Source: JANQSS01 sp965249735 (GTDB lineage: Bacteria > Bacteroidota > Bacteroidia > Chitinophagales > Saprospiraceae). Taken from it: 64,000 nt of DNA. The notes below the pieces were generated by a model. It saw nothing but the letters and a program-made list of their open reading frames with translations, had not been told where the DNA came from and made no database searches. Location: the NCBI GenBank assembly GCA_965249735.1, contig CBDFMS010000017.1, positions 124,001 to 188,000 on the forward strand. The letters are read 5' to 3'. This document shows positions 26,146 through 36,243 of this stretch, piece by piece. How positions within the stretch are numbered: the first letter of the stretch is position 1; every line of letters begins with the position of its first letter. The position numbers were made by a program, and so were the translations under genes.

Positions 26146-27620
26146 TGCTTAAACGACTAGACTCATTACTGGTTCAATCTTTTTTACCACCTTTTTTTTT
26201 AGCATTTCTGGTGGCACTTTTCGTGCTTATTATGCAAACGCTCTGGTTGTTTGTCGATGATATAATGGGCAAAGGAGTCGGACTCTTGCTTATAATGGAA
26301 TTATTGGGGTACTTGTGCGTTTCTCTGTTTCCCATGGCTTTGCCTATAGGGATCTTAATTGCTTCGGTAATGGTCTTTGGTAATATTTCAGAGCGCTATG
26401 AATTAGCAGCGATGAAATCATCTGGCGTGTCATTACCACGAATTATGGCCCCGACCATGATCATTACATTAATCATTTCCGGATTTTCTTTCCTCTGCTC
26501 AAACTATATCATACCTGTCGCTAATTTAAAATTCAAAACCAGATTGTACGACATCAAAAGACAAAAACCTACTCTGAGTTTACAAGAGCGTGTATTCAAT
26601 TACGACTTTTCCGGATTTACATTGCGTATTGGAAAGAAACATGAAGATGGTCAAACCATTGAAGACGTCATGATTTATGACCATATGCAGGATAAAAGTG
26701 GAAAGCTCAATCTCACGAAGGCCGAACACGGAAAAATGTATATGACCCAGGATCGTCGCGGATTCGTGATGAAATTGTCCAATGGCCATCATTATTCCGA
26801 AATGAAAGAATCCGGAAGTACGCGATATCCATTCATCAAAATGGACTTTGATGAGTACGAAAAGGTATTTGACCTAACACAATTTGAAATCAACAGGTCG
26901 GACGAAGAACAACATAAATCACACTACAGCATGCTCAGCGTGAGACAGCTTAAGTCAGCCATCGATACCCTTGACAAAAAAATTGAACGATCCGTCAATA
27001 AAAACATGGCACATATCATACTTAAAAAAACTATAATAAATAAAAAGATAAGAAAAAGTCCACTTAATAAAAAAGTTGGACAGCAAGCAATCTCAAGTAA
27101 ATTATTGGACCCGGAAATACCATTTGCAGAAACTTTTTCTCTTACCGACCTAAATATTTTACTCAATAAACTAAAACCAAACGTAGGTAGAAACAAGCCC
27201 AACATAAACCGAGAAATTCAAACCAAAAACAATCTGATTCTCTTGCAGAATAGACATATCTACGAGCGAAATTTCAAATTTGCCATAGCTCTTATTTGTC
27301 TGGTATTCCTATTTATTGGTGCTCCTATGGGAGCCATCATCCGAAAAGGAGGATATGGCTATCCCCTCCTCATTACAATATTATTTTTTATGCTGTATAT
27401 GGTACTCACCATAAGTTTCAAAGAAACGATGAAGGTTGGAGGGATGGATCCGTTTTGGGCTGCCTGGCTACCGGTAATCATACTTATTCCTGTAGGAATG
27501 CTTCTAACAACCAAAGCAATGAATGATTCAAAATTTCTTGACATCGATCGAATCACGTTGTTTTTGAAACAACTATGGAATCAACTTACGCGTAAAACTC
27601 AAACTATTGAACCTGTATAA
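26145..27620 (+). CDS. LptF/LptG-family permease (YjgP/YjgQ)
   Basis: A 491-aa inner-membrane protein of the LPS transport ABC exporter, which extracts LPS from the inner membrane. Three helices lie near the N-terminus, followed by ERYELAAMKSSGVSLPRI, the coupling-helix block that meets the LptB ATPase. A soluble beta-jellyroll follows, then three more helices (GAPMGAIIRKGGYG). The insert at residues 255-365 is Lys/Asn-rich and longer than in proteobacterial LptF/G, typical of Bacteroidota. It starts with GTG overlapping the previous stop. Confidence 0.88.
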   Translation: MLKRLDSLLVQSFLPPFFLAFLVALFVLIMQTLWLFVDDIMGKGVGLLLIMELLGYLCVSLFPMALPIGILIASVMVFGNISERYELAAMKSSGVSLPRIMAPTMIITLIISGFSFLCSNYIIPVANLKFKTRLYDIKRQKPTLSLQERVFNYDFSGFTLRIGKKHEDGQTIEDVMIYDHMQDKSGKLNLTKAEHGKMYMTQDRRGFVMKLSNGHHYSEMKESGSTRYPFIKMDFDEYEKVFDLTQFEINRSDEEQHKSHYSMLSVRQLKSAIDTLDKKIERSVNKNMAHIILKKTIINKKIRKSPLNKKVGQQAISSKLLDPEIPFAETFSLTDLNILLNKLKPNVGRNKPNINREIQTKNNLILLQNRHIYERNFKFAIALICLVFLFIGAPMGAIIRKGGYGYPLLITILFFMLYMVLTISFKETMKVGGMDPFWAAWLPVIILIPVGMLLTTKAMNDSKFLDIDRITLFLKQLWNQLTRKTQTIEPV

Positions 27621-27987
27621 TCTCAAGTTAATTTTAGTTGGCATCCTTTGTATTCTATCTTTCGATGCTATTGCTTCATTATTAACACGCAATAATAAAA
27701 TTACTTATGTGCCGCTGTCGATCTTTTCATTGTTGCTTTACATTGCATTTGGATATTATTTCGCCAAAGACAATACATACCTATCAGTTGTAACATTGAC
27801 GGCTTTAATCGGCCTGGTAGATGCTACGCTCGGCTTAAAACTATCACTCACGCTGAATCCTGAATACACAAATATTGTGGATGAAGAAATTGATCTGGAA
27901 AGTCCCGGGATGGTCATTTTTATGGTAATCATAGCCGGCATATTAGGATTTATTGGATCTCTACTTCACCGTTATATCGAATTTTAG
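27607..27987 (+). CDS. Small polytopic membrane protein, unknown
   Basis: A 126-aa protein with about four hydrophobic segments (near 6-22, 35-50, 60-78 and 100-120), separated by short polar loops and with no catalytic motif I recognise. The start is TTG at 27607, 14 nt inside the permease gene. The overlap suggests co-expression with the Lpt permease, but I infer no function. Confidence 0.65.
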   Translation: MNLYNLKLILVGILCILSFDAIASLLTRNNKITYVPLSIFSLLLYIAFGYYFAKDNTYLSVVTLTALIGLVDATLGLKLSLTLNPEYTNIVDEEIDLESPGMVIFMVIIAGILGFIGSLLHRYIEF

Positions 27988-28001
27988 CAGATTTATTTTT
28001 T

Positions 28002-28160
28002 ATGTCAAGCCCGGATAGCTTTTTCAATCAATCCATTGAAGAACGAGTTGCCAATCATTTAATATTTCACCGTCCATGTACTGCAATAAATTTGTCTGAA
28101 CCATGTCATGTTTACTACCATTTGGTCTACTTATTCATGGTTAAACGCGCTGGCAATTAA
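28002..28160 (+). CDS. Possible 52-aa small protein
   Basis: An ATG-to-TAA frame of 52 codons between the membrane protein and ridA. It begins MSSPDSFFNQSIEERVANHL and is rich in His, Tyr and Cys in its second half. No motif or neighbour supports a function. It may be chance coding in a 244-nt gap. Confidence 0.2.
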   Translation: MSSPDSFFNQSIEERVANHLIFHRPCTAINLSEPCHVYYHLVYLFMVKRAGN

Positions 28161-28219
28161 GCCGTCTGAAGAGATCATTGATAAAACTACAGGGCACATG
28201 CTCATAACGACGGACTCAT

Positions 28220-28227
28220 TATATTTG
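28220..28227 (+). promoter_or_regulatory. -7 promoter box for ridA
   Basis: TATATTTG fits TAnnTTTG and ends 4 nt before the ridA ATG, so transcription would begin at or next to the start codon. Confidence 0.5.
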
Positions 28228-28231
28228 TGAC

Positions 28232-28618
28232 ATGAAAGAGATTATCCATACTGATCTGGCACCTCAAGCTTTGGGTCCATACAATCAAGCAATTGCCCAA
28301 GGATCATTCGTTTTCACGGCGGGTCAGATAGCAATCAATCCGGCTTCAGGAGAATTAGTGCAAGGTTCGATTGAAGAAGAAACAGATCAGGTTCTTAGAA
28401 ATCTCGCATCCATTTTAACCGCTTCGGGATGTGGGCTGGAGGATGTTGTAAATGTCACGGTTTATGTCACCGACATGCATGACTATAGTCGGATCAATGC
28501 CGTATATGCCACATATTTTCCTGATGCCACCGCTCCGGCTCGCGCACTGGTTGAAGTTCGAAATTTACCCAAATTTGTTCGTGTAGAAATTTCGGCAATC
28601 GCCATTCGTCCAAATTAA
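28232..28618 (+). CDS. ridA: RidA-family reactive imine deaminase
   Basis: A 128-aa YjgF/YER057c/UK114 family protein that hydrolyses reactive 2-aminoacrylate-type imines to keto acids. The N-terminus (LAPQALGPYNQAI), the glycine-rich VFTAGQIAINP, and the C-terminal PARALVEVRNLPKFVRVEI, containing the conserved Arg for substrate carboxylate binding, are all present. It forms a trimer in relatives. Confidence 0.93.
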   Translation: MKEIIHTDLAPQALGPYNQAIAQGSFVFTAGQIAINPASGELVQGSIEEETDQVLRNLASILTASGCGLEDVVNVTVYVTDMHDYSRINAVYATYFPDATAPARALVEVRNLPKFVRVEISAIAIRPN

Positions 28619-28641
28619 AAATCATATAATTTAAAAAGTCA

Positions 28642-29646
28642 ATGAAAGAACGAATTATGTCCGGTATTCAACCTACCGGTAATTTACATCTGGGAAGATA
28701 TTTTGGCGCAGTTCAAAATTGGGTACGACTTCAGGAAGAATATGAATGCTATTATTGTGTGGTTAATTATCATGCCATAACGATGCCTTATAAACCAACA
28801 AAATTGCGTGAAGCCAGTTGGGACGTTGTTTTTAATTTATTGGCATGTGGCGTAAATCCAGAATATCTATTCATTCAATCGATGGTCCCGGAACATGCTG
28901 AACTTGGATGGATATTAGGAGCGTTTTGTTCGTATGGAAATTTGAGTCGGATGACGCAATTTAAAGACAAGGCTCAGCAGGCTCAAGAATATGCCAAAGA
29001 CACTCACATTTCAAGTGCCCTCTTTACGTATCCTGTCTTACAAGCTGCGGACATATTAATCTATAATGCCCATAAAGTCCCTGTTGGAAAAGATCAGGAA
29101 CAGCATCTTGAATTGACGAGAAATATAGCTCAGCGATTCAACCAAATAACTAATTCAGAATACTTTAATGCACCAGAAGCATTGTATACCGAATTTGCTA
29201 AAATCATGAGTACTGCTGATCCGACAATTAAGATGAGCGCCAGTAAAGGAGACAAGCACAATATTGATGTATTTGCTGATCCTGCTCGGATGAGAAAACA
29301 AATTATGTCCGCGGTAACTGATAGTGGCCAAGCTGAAACTTCCGAAATGAGCCCGGGAATAAAGAATTTATTTACCCTCTTAAGGGCGACCGGGGAAATT
29401 GATAAACATGATTCTCTACTCGAAGATTATGAAAAAGGAAACATGCAGTACGGATATCTAAAAACTGAAGTTGCTGACGCAGTAATTTCTTTTACAGATC
29501 AATTACGAGAAAAAAGACAAGAGTTACTTGCTGATAAAAAAGCAATAAAGAACAAAATAAAAGCTTCGGGTCACAATATCAGACAAAAAGCCATTCAACG
29601 ATTAAGAGAGGTAAAAGATTTGGCCGGATTAGTCCATTCAGTATGA
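28642..29646 (+). CDS. trpS: Tryptophanyl-tRNA synthetase
   Basis: A 334-aa class I synthetase. HIGH is NLHLGRYFG within MSGIQPTGNLHLG; KMSKS is KMSASKGD. It charges tRNA-Trp. It begins 23 nt after ridA in the same direction and ends 50 nt before the convergent FAH-family gene. Confidence 0.96.
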   Translation: MKERIMSGIQPTGNLHLGRYFGAVQNWVRLQEEYECYYCVVNYHAITMPYKPTKLREASWDVVFNLLACGVNPEYLFIQSMVPEHAELGWILGAFCSYGNLSRMTQFKDKAQQAQEYAKDTHISSALFTYPVLQAADILIYNAHKVPVGKDQEQHLELTRNIAQRFNQITNSEYFNAPEALYTEFAKIMSTADPTIKMSASKGDKHNIDVFADPARMRKQIMSAVTDSGQAETSEMSPGIKNLFTLLRATGEIDKHDSLLEDYEKGNMQYGYLKTEVADAVISFTDQLREKRQELLADKKAIKNKIKASGHNIRQKAIQRLREVKDLAGLVHSV

Positions 29647-29696
29647 CCCTGGGGTCAACTTGTTTTCTTCGATTTATTAAACTCAGATGGATCCAA

Positions 29697-30308
29697 TTAT
29701 TTAATTTCGCAGCGCAGCATTTCGTTATTTTCAATGCTTCCTACGAGAACATCACCGATGGCTACAGGTCCGACACCAGCCGGTGTACCTGTGAAAATAT
29801 AATCACCCATCTGGAGCTTAAAGAATCTGGAAATATAGCTGATTAAGAAATTCGGTGAAAAGATCAAATTGGTCGTATCTCCTTGTTGAACAAGTTTATC
29901 GTTCTTCTTTAGACTGAAGTGAATTCCGTTCTGGCGATGATGATCTTCTAAAGGAATAAAATCGCTTAAAGCAGCTGATCCATCAAATCCTTTCGCAATT
30001 TCCCAAGGGTGCCCTTTTGATTTCAATTCTGACTGTAGATCACGAGCAGTGAAATCAATGCCGATCGCAATTTGATCATAATAGCGATGAGCAAAGCCCT
30101 CCTCCACTTGCCTTCCGTTCTTACAAATTCTCAAGACTAACTCAGCTTCGTAGTGCAAATCCTTGGTAAATTCCGGATAGTACAGTGGTTTGTTCCCGAT
30201 TAATAAGGAAGAGGCAGGTTTCATAAAGATAAGAGGACGTCCTGGCACTTTGTTTCCAAGCTCTTCAGCGTGTGCTTTATAGTTCCTTCCGATACAGATG
30301 ATTTTCAT
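29697..30308 (-). CDS. Fumarylacetoacetate hydrolase (FAH) family protein
   Basis: A 203-aa single FAH domain. The metal ligands are expected in LHYEAELVL and IGIDFTARDLQ, and KGFDGSAALSDFIP and GTPAGVGPVAIGD are family blocks. Small FAH proteins of this kind are acylpyruvate hydrolases or oxaloacetate decarboxylases/tautomerases; the substrate here is not evident. It is divergent from metK. Confidence 0.85.
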   Translation of the reverse strand: MKIICIGRNYKAHAEELGNKVPGRPLIFMKPASSLLIGNKPLYYPEFTKDLHYEAELVLRICKNGRQVEEGFAHRYYDQIAIGIDFTARDLQSELKSKGHPWEIAKGFDGSAALSDFIPLEDHHRQNGIHFSLKKNDKLVQQGDTTNLIFSPNFLISYISRFFKLQMGDYIFTGTPAGVGPVAIGDVLVGSIENNEMLRCEIK

Positions 30309-30503
30309 GATTTCCGAGCATTAAAAAATCTCAAAGCTATGGATTAAATGAATCATCTAATTGACCGGTACATCTTCCTGTTTCAACCGCCAAAACATGA
30401 TGAAATGGATCGAATCGGTAAGATTATCTCCTTATCCGTCAAAAAAGCATATTCGATACATAAAAAAAACGATTGCTGTGGCACTTATGAGAGGTAATCT
30501 TCA

Positions 30504-30511
30504 TAAATTTG
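30504..30511 (+). promoter_or_regulatory. -7 promoter box for metK
   Basis: TAAATTTG fits TAnnTTTG and lies 28 nt before the metK ATG. I saw no SAM riboswitch in the short leader. Confidence 0.45.
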
Positions 30512-30539
30512 CAGCCTTAAAATTTCAACTATTAAAAAC

Positions 30540-31805
30540 ATGGGATATTTCTTCACATCGGAGTCAGTCTCCGAAGGTCATCCGGACAAGGTCGCAGACC
30601 AAATTTCTGACGCCATATTAGATCACTTTTTAGCCTTCGATGCCAATGCAAAGGTCGCTTGTGAAACGCTGGTTACTACAGGACAGGTAGTCCTTGCCGG
30701 TGAAGTTAAATCATCTACCTATGTGGACGTTCAAAAAGTCGCGCGTGATGTCATCAATCGCATAGGGTACACCAAGAGCGAGTATATGTTCGATGGTAAT
30801 TCATGTGGTGTGTTTTCAGCAATCCACGAACAAAGCCAGGACATTAATCAAGGCGTCGATCGCGCTAATAGAGAAGATCAAGGTGCCGGAGATCAAGGAA
30901 TGATGTTTGGCTATGCTACCAATGAGACTGCCAACTACATGCCTTTAGCACTTGATTTGTCTCACCTAATCTTAGAAGAAATGGCTGTCATGAGAAGAGA
31001 AGGTACTGATATGCCTTATCTGAGACCTGATGCCAAATCCCAGGTGACTATTGAATATGGTGATGATGGAAAACCAAAAACGATCGACACCATTGTCATT
31101 TCCACTCAGCATGATGATTTTGACGAAGATGATGCCATGCTGAAAGTAATCCATGATGACATGGTTCAAAAATTGATTCCTCGAGTCATTGCCAAATGTG
31201 ACCCTGAAATACAAAAACTCTTCCACGGAGAAATTAAATACTTTATAAATCCTACGGGTAAATTTGTTATTGGTGGTCCACACGGAGACACCGGACTTAC
31301 CGGTAGAAAGATCATTGTTGATACCTATGGTGGTAAAGGCGCTCATGGTGGTGGAGCTTTTAGTGGCAAGGATCCAAGTAAAGTGGATCGCTCCGCTGCA
31401 TATGCCTCTAGACATATTGCCAAAAACATGGTAGCTGCAGGTGTAGCCGACGAAATTTTAGTTCAAGTTTCATATGCCATTGGAGTTGCTCACCCGATGG
31501 GCATCTATGTGAACACCTATGGCACTTCCAAAGTCGATATTTCCGATGCCGAAATAGCAGAAGAAATTACCAAGTTATTTGATCTGCGGCCATATGCCAT
31601 CGAAACATCCCTAAAACTCAGGAATCCGATTTATTCAGATACTGCTGCTTATGGGCATATGGGCAGAAAACCTAAAACCGTTAAAAAATCTTTCGACCGA
31701 CCAAACGGTTCCGGTATCGAAACCAAAGAAGTTGAAGTAGAATTATTTACCTGGGAAAAACTCGACCGGGTTGATGACATAAAATTGGCATTTAGTTTAT
31801 CCTAA
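30540..31805 (+). CDS. metK: S-adenosylmethionine synthase
   Basis: A 421-aa enzyme that makes SAM from methionine and ATP. SEGHPDKVADQISDAILD is the ATP/methionine block, GAGDQGMMFGYAT follows, and GGGAFSGKDPSKVDRSAAY is the P-loop-like triphosphate site. Length is slightly longer than in E. coli, as usual for Bacteroidota. A strong intrinsic terminator follows. Confidence 0.97.
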   Translation: MGYFFTSESVSEGHPDKVADQISDAILDHFLAFDANAKVACETLVTTGQVVLAGEVKSSTYVDVQKVARDVINRIGYTKSEYMFDGNSCGVFSAIHEQSQDINQGVDRANREDQGAGDQGMMFGYATNETANYMPLALDLSHLILEEMAVMRREGTDMPYLRPDAKSQVTIEYGDDGKPKTIDTIVISTQHDDFDEDDAMLKVIHDDMVQKLIPRVIAKCDPEIQKLFHGEIKYFINPTGKFVIGGPHGDTGLTGRKIIVDTYGGKGAHGGGAFSGKDPSKVDRSAAYASRHIAKNMVAAGVADEILVQVSYAIGVAHPMGIYVNTYGTSKVDISDAEIAEEITKLFDLRPYAIETSLKLRNPIYSDTAAYGHMGRKPKTVKKSFDRPNGSGIETKEVEVELFTWEKLDRVDDIKLAFSLS

Positions 31806-31860
31806 CAGGTCAAATTAAATAAAATGAATTTTCGATTTATTCTAATAAATTAATCATTGA

Positions 31861-31898
31861 AAACAGAGGAGTATACCACGCTTCTCTGTTTTTATTTT
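31861..31898 (+). terminator. Intrinsic terminator after metK
   Basis: A 12-bp stem (31861-31872 with 31882-31893, one G-U pair) with a 9-nt loop, followed by a T-rich run. It lies 55 nt after the metK stop and 13 nt before the gcvP ATG. Confidence 0.75.
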
Positions 31899-31910
31899 AA
31901 ATAGATACTT

Positions 31911-34778
31911 ATGACACAATTTATTCATCGACACACAGGATTGTCAGCCAATGACCAAAAGTCTATGCTCTCTACATTAGGTGTTTCAACCATCGAACAA
32001 TTAATGGATGAAACTATACCGAAGGGAATTATCACGGAAGATCAACCGCGTCTACCTGAGCCAGTTTCTGAATATGTGTTGCTCGAAAAGATGAAGGAAA
32101 TTGGAAATAAAAATAAAATTGCCCGGTCTTTTATAGGTCAGGGATATTATGGAACAATAACACCCCCACCGATTCTCAGAAATATTTTGGAAAATCCAGG
32201 ATGGTATACACAATACACACCATATCAAGCTGAAATATCTCAAGGTCGTTTGGAAGCATTATTAAATTTTCAAACAGTGGTAACTGAACTGACGGGCTTT
32301 CCACTGGCGAACGCTTCGTTACTGGATGAAGGAACAGCAGCGGCAGAAGCTATGATCATGGCTTACGGCATAAAAAACAAACGACTCAAGAAAGACCAAA
32401 ACCCGGCTGACATCTTTCTCGTTGACCAGGATACTTTTCCTCATACTATAGATGTCTTAAAAAGCAGAGCATCGTCTTTGCATATTAAAATCGTAATTGC
32501 AGACTTATCTCAGGTCGAATTACATGATGATCAATTTGGGTTATTGATTCAATATCCCGGAAGTTCAGGAGCCATTAATTCATATCAAGAGCTTATTCAG
32601 GCCGCAAAAGAAAAGGGAATACTGACTGTGATGGCAGCAGATCTGTTGGCACTCACATTGATCACGCCTCCAGCAGAATTAGGCGCCGATGTAGCGATTG
32701 GGACGACACAGCGATTTGGTATTCCTATGGGTTGTGGTGGACCACATGCCGCCTATTTCGCTTGTCATGAAAACTACAAGCGCATTATACCGGGGCGTAT
32801 TATCGGTGTATCAAAAGACCGCTTTGGGAATCCAGCGTATAGAATGGCCCTGCAGACCCGAGAACAACATATTAAGCGGGAGAAAGCGACTTCAAATATT
32901 TGCACGGCACAGGCATTGCTCGCCGTTATGGCTGGGTTTTATGCCGTATATCATGGGCCTGAAGGACTAACAAATATCGCCCGCCAAATTCATCAACAGA
33001 CAAAAGGATTAGTTCAAAAATTAGCAGCCTACTCCATCAAACCGATCAATTCTACGTTTTTTGATACCGTTACATTCGGTTTTGAATCAGCAGTTATTGC
33101 TGAAATAAAAACGCTGGCTGAAAAAAGTAATTGCAACTTTTATTATACACATAAATCCATTTCCATATCGTTTGACGAAACAACGACAGAAAATGATGTA
33201 GAGAAAGTATTTGACATTCTTAAAAATCAAAAATCCATAAACGGAAATAATTCTGAAGCCACGGGTATAACACAAGACAGAACAACTTCCTTTTTGGACC
33301 AAGAAATATTTAATTTATTTCAGGACGAAACAAGTTTAATGCGATATATGAAATCGCTGGAAAACAAAGACTTGTCGCTGGTACATGCTATGATTCCGCT
33401 TGGATCGTGCACAATGAAATTAAATGCCGCTGTACAATTAATGCCTTTGTCATGGCCTGAATTTTCAGCTATACACCCGTTCTCTCCTGCTGACCAGCGT
33501 CAAGGATATCAAAAAATTGTAGATGATCTTTCCGCCTATCTCTGCGAGGTCACTGGATTTTCAGCTTGTTCACTCATGCCCAATAGTGGCGCACAAGGTG
33601 AATATGCCGGTCTCAAAATCATTGAAGCTTATCACCATCATCGCGATGATCATAATCGGGATATTACGCTCATACCGTCATCTGCACATGGGACGAATCC
33701 AGCAAGCGCAGTCATGGCAGGTATGAAAGTCGTGGTTGTTCCATGTGACGACAAGGGGAATATAATCGTAGAAGATTTACGCAATAAAGCGCTGGAGTAT
33801 AGGGATCGGCTGGCTTGTCTTATGATCACATATCCATCCACCCACGGTGTGTTCGAAGAAAGTATTATAGAAATAAATTCAATCATTCATGAAGCCGGTG
33901 GTCTGGTCTATTTGGATGGTGCAAATATGAATGCACAAATCGGTTATACCTCACCAGGAATAGTTGGTGCTGACGTATGTCATTTAAATTTGCATAAGAC
34001 ATTCGCTATTCCTCATGGCGGTGGTGGTCCGGGAATGGGTCCTATATGTTGCAATGAGAAACTAGCTCCATTTTTACCGAAACATCGCTTTGAAAATACC
34101 GGCGGTGAATTTGGAATAGATGCTGTATCAGCTGCTCCGTATGGCAGCGCGAGTATATTACTCATAAGTTACGCATATATTCGATTATTGGGTGCAAAAG
34201 GACTGAAGCATTCAACAGAAATTGCCATATTAAATGCCAATTATTTATTGAAACGTCTCGAAAAGCACTATGACATTTTGTACACAGGAATGCAAGGCCG
34301 GTGTGCACACGAATTTATTTTGGATTTACGCCCTTACAAATCAATTGGAATTCAGGCAGAAGATGTCGCCAAACGATTAATTGACTATGGCTTTCACGCA
34401 CCAACCCTGTCTTTCCCGGTAGCCGGTACGTTTATGATCGAACCAACTGAAAGTGAAAGCAAGGAAGAATTGGATCTGTTTGTCGATTCGATGATTTCGA
34501 TAAAAGAAGAAATTGATGAAATTGCACGAGGAGAATACGACGTCGAAGACAATGTATTGATTAATGCTCCACATCCATTGCATGAAATAACTGCGGATGA
34601 ATGGGCTCATAAATACAGCAGATCGGTTGCAGCATATCCAATAAACGTTTTACATCACAGGCACAAGTTTTGGGTAAACGTAGGCCGACTGGACAATGCC
34701 TATGGCGACCGAAACCTGGTTTGTACCTGCCTGCCGATGGAAGCTTATATGGAAGAATCCGAATCTACGTCGAGCTAA
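31911..34778 (+). CDS. gcvP: Glycine dehydrogenase (decarboxylating), P protein
   Basis: A 955-aa single-chain P protein of the glycine cleavage system, which decarboxylates glycine and passes aminomethyl to the lipoyl H protein. The N-terminal half starts FIHRHTGLSANDQKSML with SFIGQGYYGT. The C-terminal half has the PLP lysine in NLHKTFAIPHGGGGPG, and GSCTMKLNAA is the glycine site. The full-length form is not split into GcvPA/GcvPB. Its TAA overlaps the hldD ATG. Confidence 0.97.
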   Translation: MTQFIHRHTGLSANDQKSMLSTLGVSTIEQLMDETIPKGIITEDQPRLPEPVSEYVLLEKMKEIGNKNKIARSFIGQGYYGTITPPPILRNILENPGWYTQYTPYQAEISQGRLEALLNFQTVVTELTGFPLANASLLDEGTAAAEAMIMAYGIKNKRLKKDQNPADIFLVDQDTFPHTIDVLKSRASSLHIKIVIADLSQVELHDDQFGLLIQYPGSSGAINSYQELIQAAKEKGILTVMAADLLALTLITPPAELGADVAIGTTQRFGIPMGCGGPHAAYFACHENYKRIIPGRIIGVSKDRFGNPAYRMALQTREQHIKREKATSNICTAQALLAVMAGFYAVYHGPEGLTNIARQIHQQTKGLVQKLAAYSIKPINSTFFDTVTFGFESAVIAEIKTLAEKSNCNFYYTHKSISISFDETTTENDVEKVFDILKNQKSINGNNSEATGITQDRTTSFLDQEIFNLFQDETSLMRYMKSLENKDLSLVHAMIPLGSCTMKLNAAVQLMPLSWPEFSAIHPFSPADQRQGYQKIVDDLSAYLCEVTGFSACSLMPNSGAQGEYAGLKIIEAYHHHRDDHNRDITLIPSSAHGTNPASAVMAGMKVVVVPCDDKGNIIVEDLRNKALEYRDRLACLMITYPSTHGVFEESIIEINSIIHEAGGLVYLDGANMNAQIGYTSPGIVGADVCHLNLHKTFAIPHGGGGPGMGPICCNEKLAPFLPKHRFENTGGEFGIDAVSAAPYGSASILLISYAYIRLLGAKGLKHSTEIAILNANYLLKRLEKHYDILYTGMQGRCAHEFILDLRPYKSIGIQAEDVAKRLIDYGFHAPTLSFPVAGTFMIEPTESESKEELDLFVDSMISIKEEIDEIARGEYDVEDNVLINAPHPLHEITADEWAHKYSRSVAAYPINVLHHRHKFWVNVGRLDNAYGDRNLVCTCLPMEAYMEESESTSS

Positions 34779-35743
34779 TGATAGTCGTTACTGGAGCCGC
34801 TGGATTTATTGGGAGCGCAATGATTTCCTATCTCAATGCCCAAGGTCATGAGGACATTGTGGCAATTGATGATTTTAGTAGAATTGACAAAAACGAAAAT
34901 CTTCACAATAAAAAGATACTTCACCTGGTCCATCGCGACGATGCACTAGCCTGGTTAAAACTCAGGCCTGATTCGGTTGAGGCTATATTTCATCTAGGTG
35001 CGCGCACGGACACCACTGAATTTGATCAAAGCATTTTTGATCGACTCAACATAAATTATTCAAAGGATATATGGACGTATTGTGTCCAACATGACATTCA
35101 ACTAATTTATGCTTCCAGTGCTGCAACCTATGGGATCGGTGACCAGGGCTTTGTTGATCGCGAGGATGATATACACAAATTGCAACCTTTAAATCCATAC
35201 GGTTTGTCAAAACAAGTCGTGGATGAATGGATATTAAGTCGGGGAAAATCACCTTCCATCTGGCACGGATTTAAGTTTTTTAATGTGTACGGTCCAAATG
35301 AATATCACAAATCTCGTATGGCATCAGTTGTGCTCCATGCATTTAATCAAATCATTAAAACCGGTCAAATGAAACTCTTTCGGTCGCATCGATCGGATAT
35401 TAAGGACGGATTTCAATCGCGTGATTTTATTTATATCAAAAATGTAGTAGAGGCCCTGTATTGGTTTTATAAGTCTACCCCAAAGAATGGAATTTATAAT
35501 CTAGGAACTGGAATTGCTCGCCCATTTTTGCACCTTACTCAAGCAGTTTTTCATGCTCTAAATGCAGAGGAAAACATTGAATATATCGATACACCTGAAG
35601 ATATTCGGGAAACTTACCAATATTATACAGAAGCTGATATGAATAAATTTAGATCGACCGGATGTCCCGTAGAATTCACATCACTTGAGGAGGGCGTGCG
35701 TGACTATGTGCGTGCATACCTACAATCATCCACTTATTATTAG
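34778..35743 (+). CDS. hldD: ADP-L-glycero-D-manno-heptose-6-epimerase (HldD-like)
   Basis: A 321-aa extended SDR epimerase. The NADP Rossmann motif TGAAGFIGSAM is at the N-terminus, and the catalytic YxxxK is in NPYGLSKQVVDEW; YGPNEYHKSRMASV and DFIYIKNVVEAL are HldD blocks. It makes the heptose donor for the LPS inner core. ATG at 34778 (TAATG with gcvP) gives the Rossmann fold right at the start; the longer frame from 34670 lies in the gcvP gene and is rejected. A GT9 heptosyltransferase-like gene at 52103 could use its product. Confidence 0.88.
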   Translation: MIVVTGAAGFIGSAMISYLNAQGHEDIVAIDDFSRIDKNENLHNKKILHLVHRDDALAWLKLRPDSVEAIFHLGARTDTTEFDQSIFDRLNINYSKDIWTYCVQHDIQLIYASSAATYGIGDQGFVDREDDIHKLQPLNPYGLSKQVVDEWILSRGKSPSIWHGFKFFNVYGPNEYHKSRMASVVLHAFNQIIKTGQMKLFRSHRSDIKDGFQSRDFIYIKNVVEALYWFYKSTPKNGIYNLGTGIARPFLHLTQAVFHALNAEENIEYIDTPEDIRETYQYYTEADMNKFRSTGCPVEFTSLEEGVRDYVRAYLQSSTYY

Positions 35744-35784
35744 GACGTACAATTAATTAAACTCATTCGACCCCAAAACCTAAG

Positions 35785-36243
35785 CTACTCAACACGTTCC
35801 TTTCTCTCCTGCATATCGGCATAATAAATTAAATTCCATCCATCAGATAATTTCCCAAATCGCCTTTCCATGTGATAACCAAAAGTAGGCGAATATATTT
35901 TTTCGGAAATTAAGTCTTTGGTATATATAGTGAATTCTCGATCGAATGTGTCGTCATCCTCATCGAAGGCTTTATGTATTTTCCATCCCTCACGTAACCA
36001 TTTATAATCTGTCAATTCCATTGCAAAATCTCCTGAAGCAGGTTTGCCTGACAACGGGAAGGCAATATGATTTAATTGAAAAAGCGAATCCGAATGAAAC
36101 AATTCATAAAACTCCTTGAAATCTTCTGGCAATTCAACTATTTTTTCCGGTTTTGTGATCGCGGGTTGATCTGCTTTGTCAGTAGATTCTGTACGGCAAG
36201 AACTCAAGGAGACAATTAGACATATAAATAAGAGTCGAGTCAT
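35785..36243 (-). CDS. DUF4348-type lipoprotein
   Basis: A 152-aa precursor. The signal peptide ends in the lipobox LSSC (Cys16), so it is an outer- or inner-membrane lipoprotein. FKEFYELFHSDSLFQLNHIA and DREFTIYTK resemble DUF4348, a Bacteroidota family of unknown role. Its ATG at 36243 overlaps the PPTase stop (ATGA), so it is translated with that gene. Confidence 0.75.
   Translation of the reverse strand: MTRLLFICLIVSLSSCRTESTDKADQPAITKPEKIVELPEDFKEFYELFHSDSLFQLNHIAFPLSGKPASGDFAMELTDYKWLREGWKIHKAFDEDDDTFDREFTIYTKDLISEKIYSPTFGYHMERRFGKLSDGWNLIYYADMQERKERVE

Noticed and set aside
28002..28160. 52-codon frame as a toxin/antitoxin or leader peptide
   Set aside because: No partner gene, no motif and no repeat supports it; kept only as a low-confidence possible small protein.
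30309..30539. SAM riboswitch upstream of metK
   Set aside because: The predicted leader is about 28 nt, too short, and no SAM-box sequence is seen.
30361..30621. 86-codon frame before and over the start of metK
   Set aside because: It overlaps the metK start in another frame and has no family-like features; the TAAATTTG promoter box lies inside it.
34670..34777. Extended HldD reading frame
   Set aside because: Codons 34670-34777 lie inside gcvP; the TAATG at 34778 gives the normal Rossmann start.
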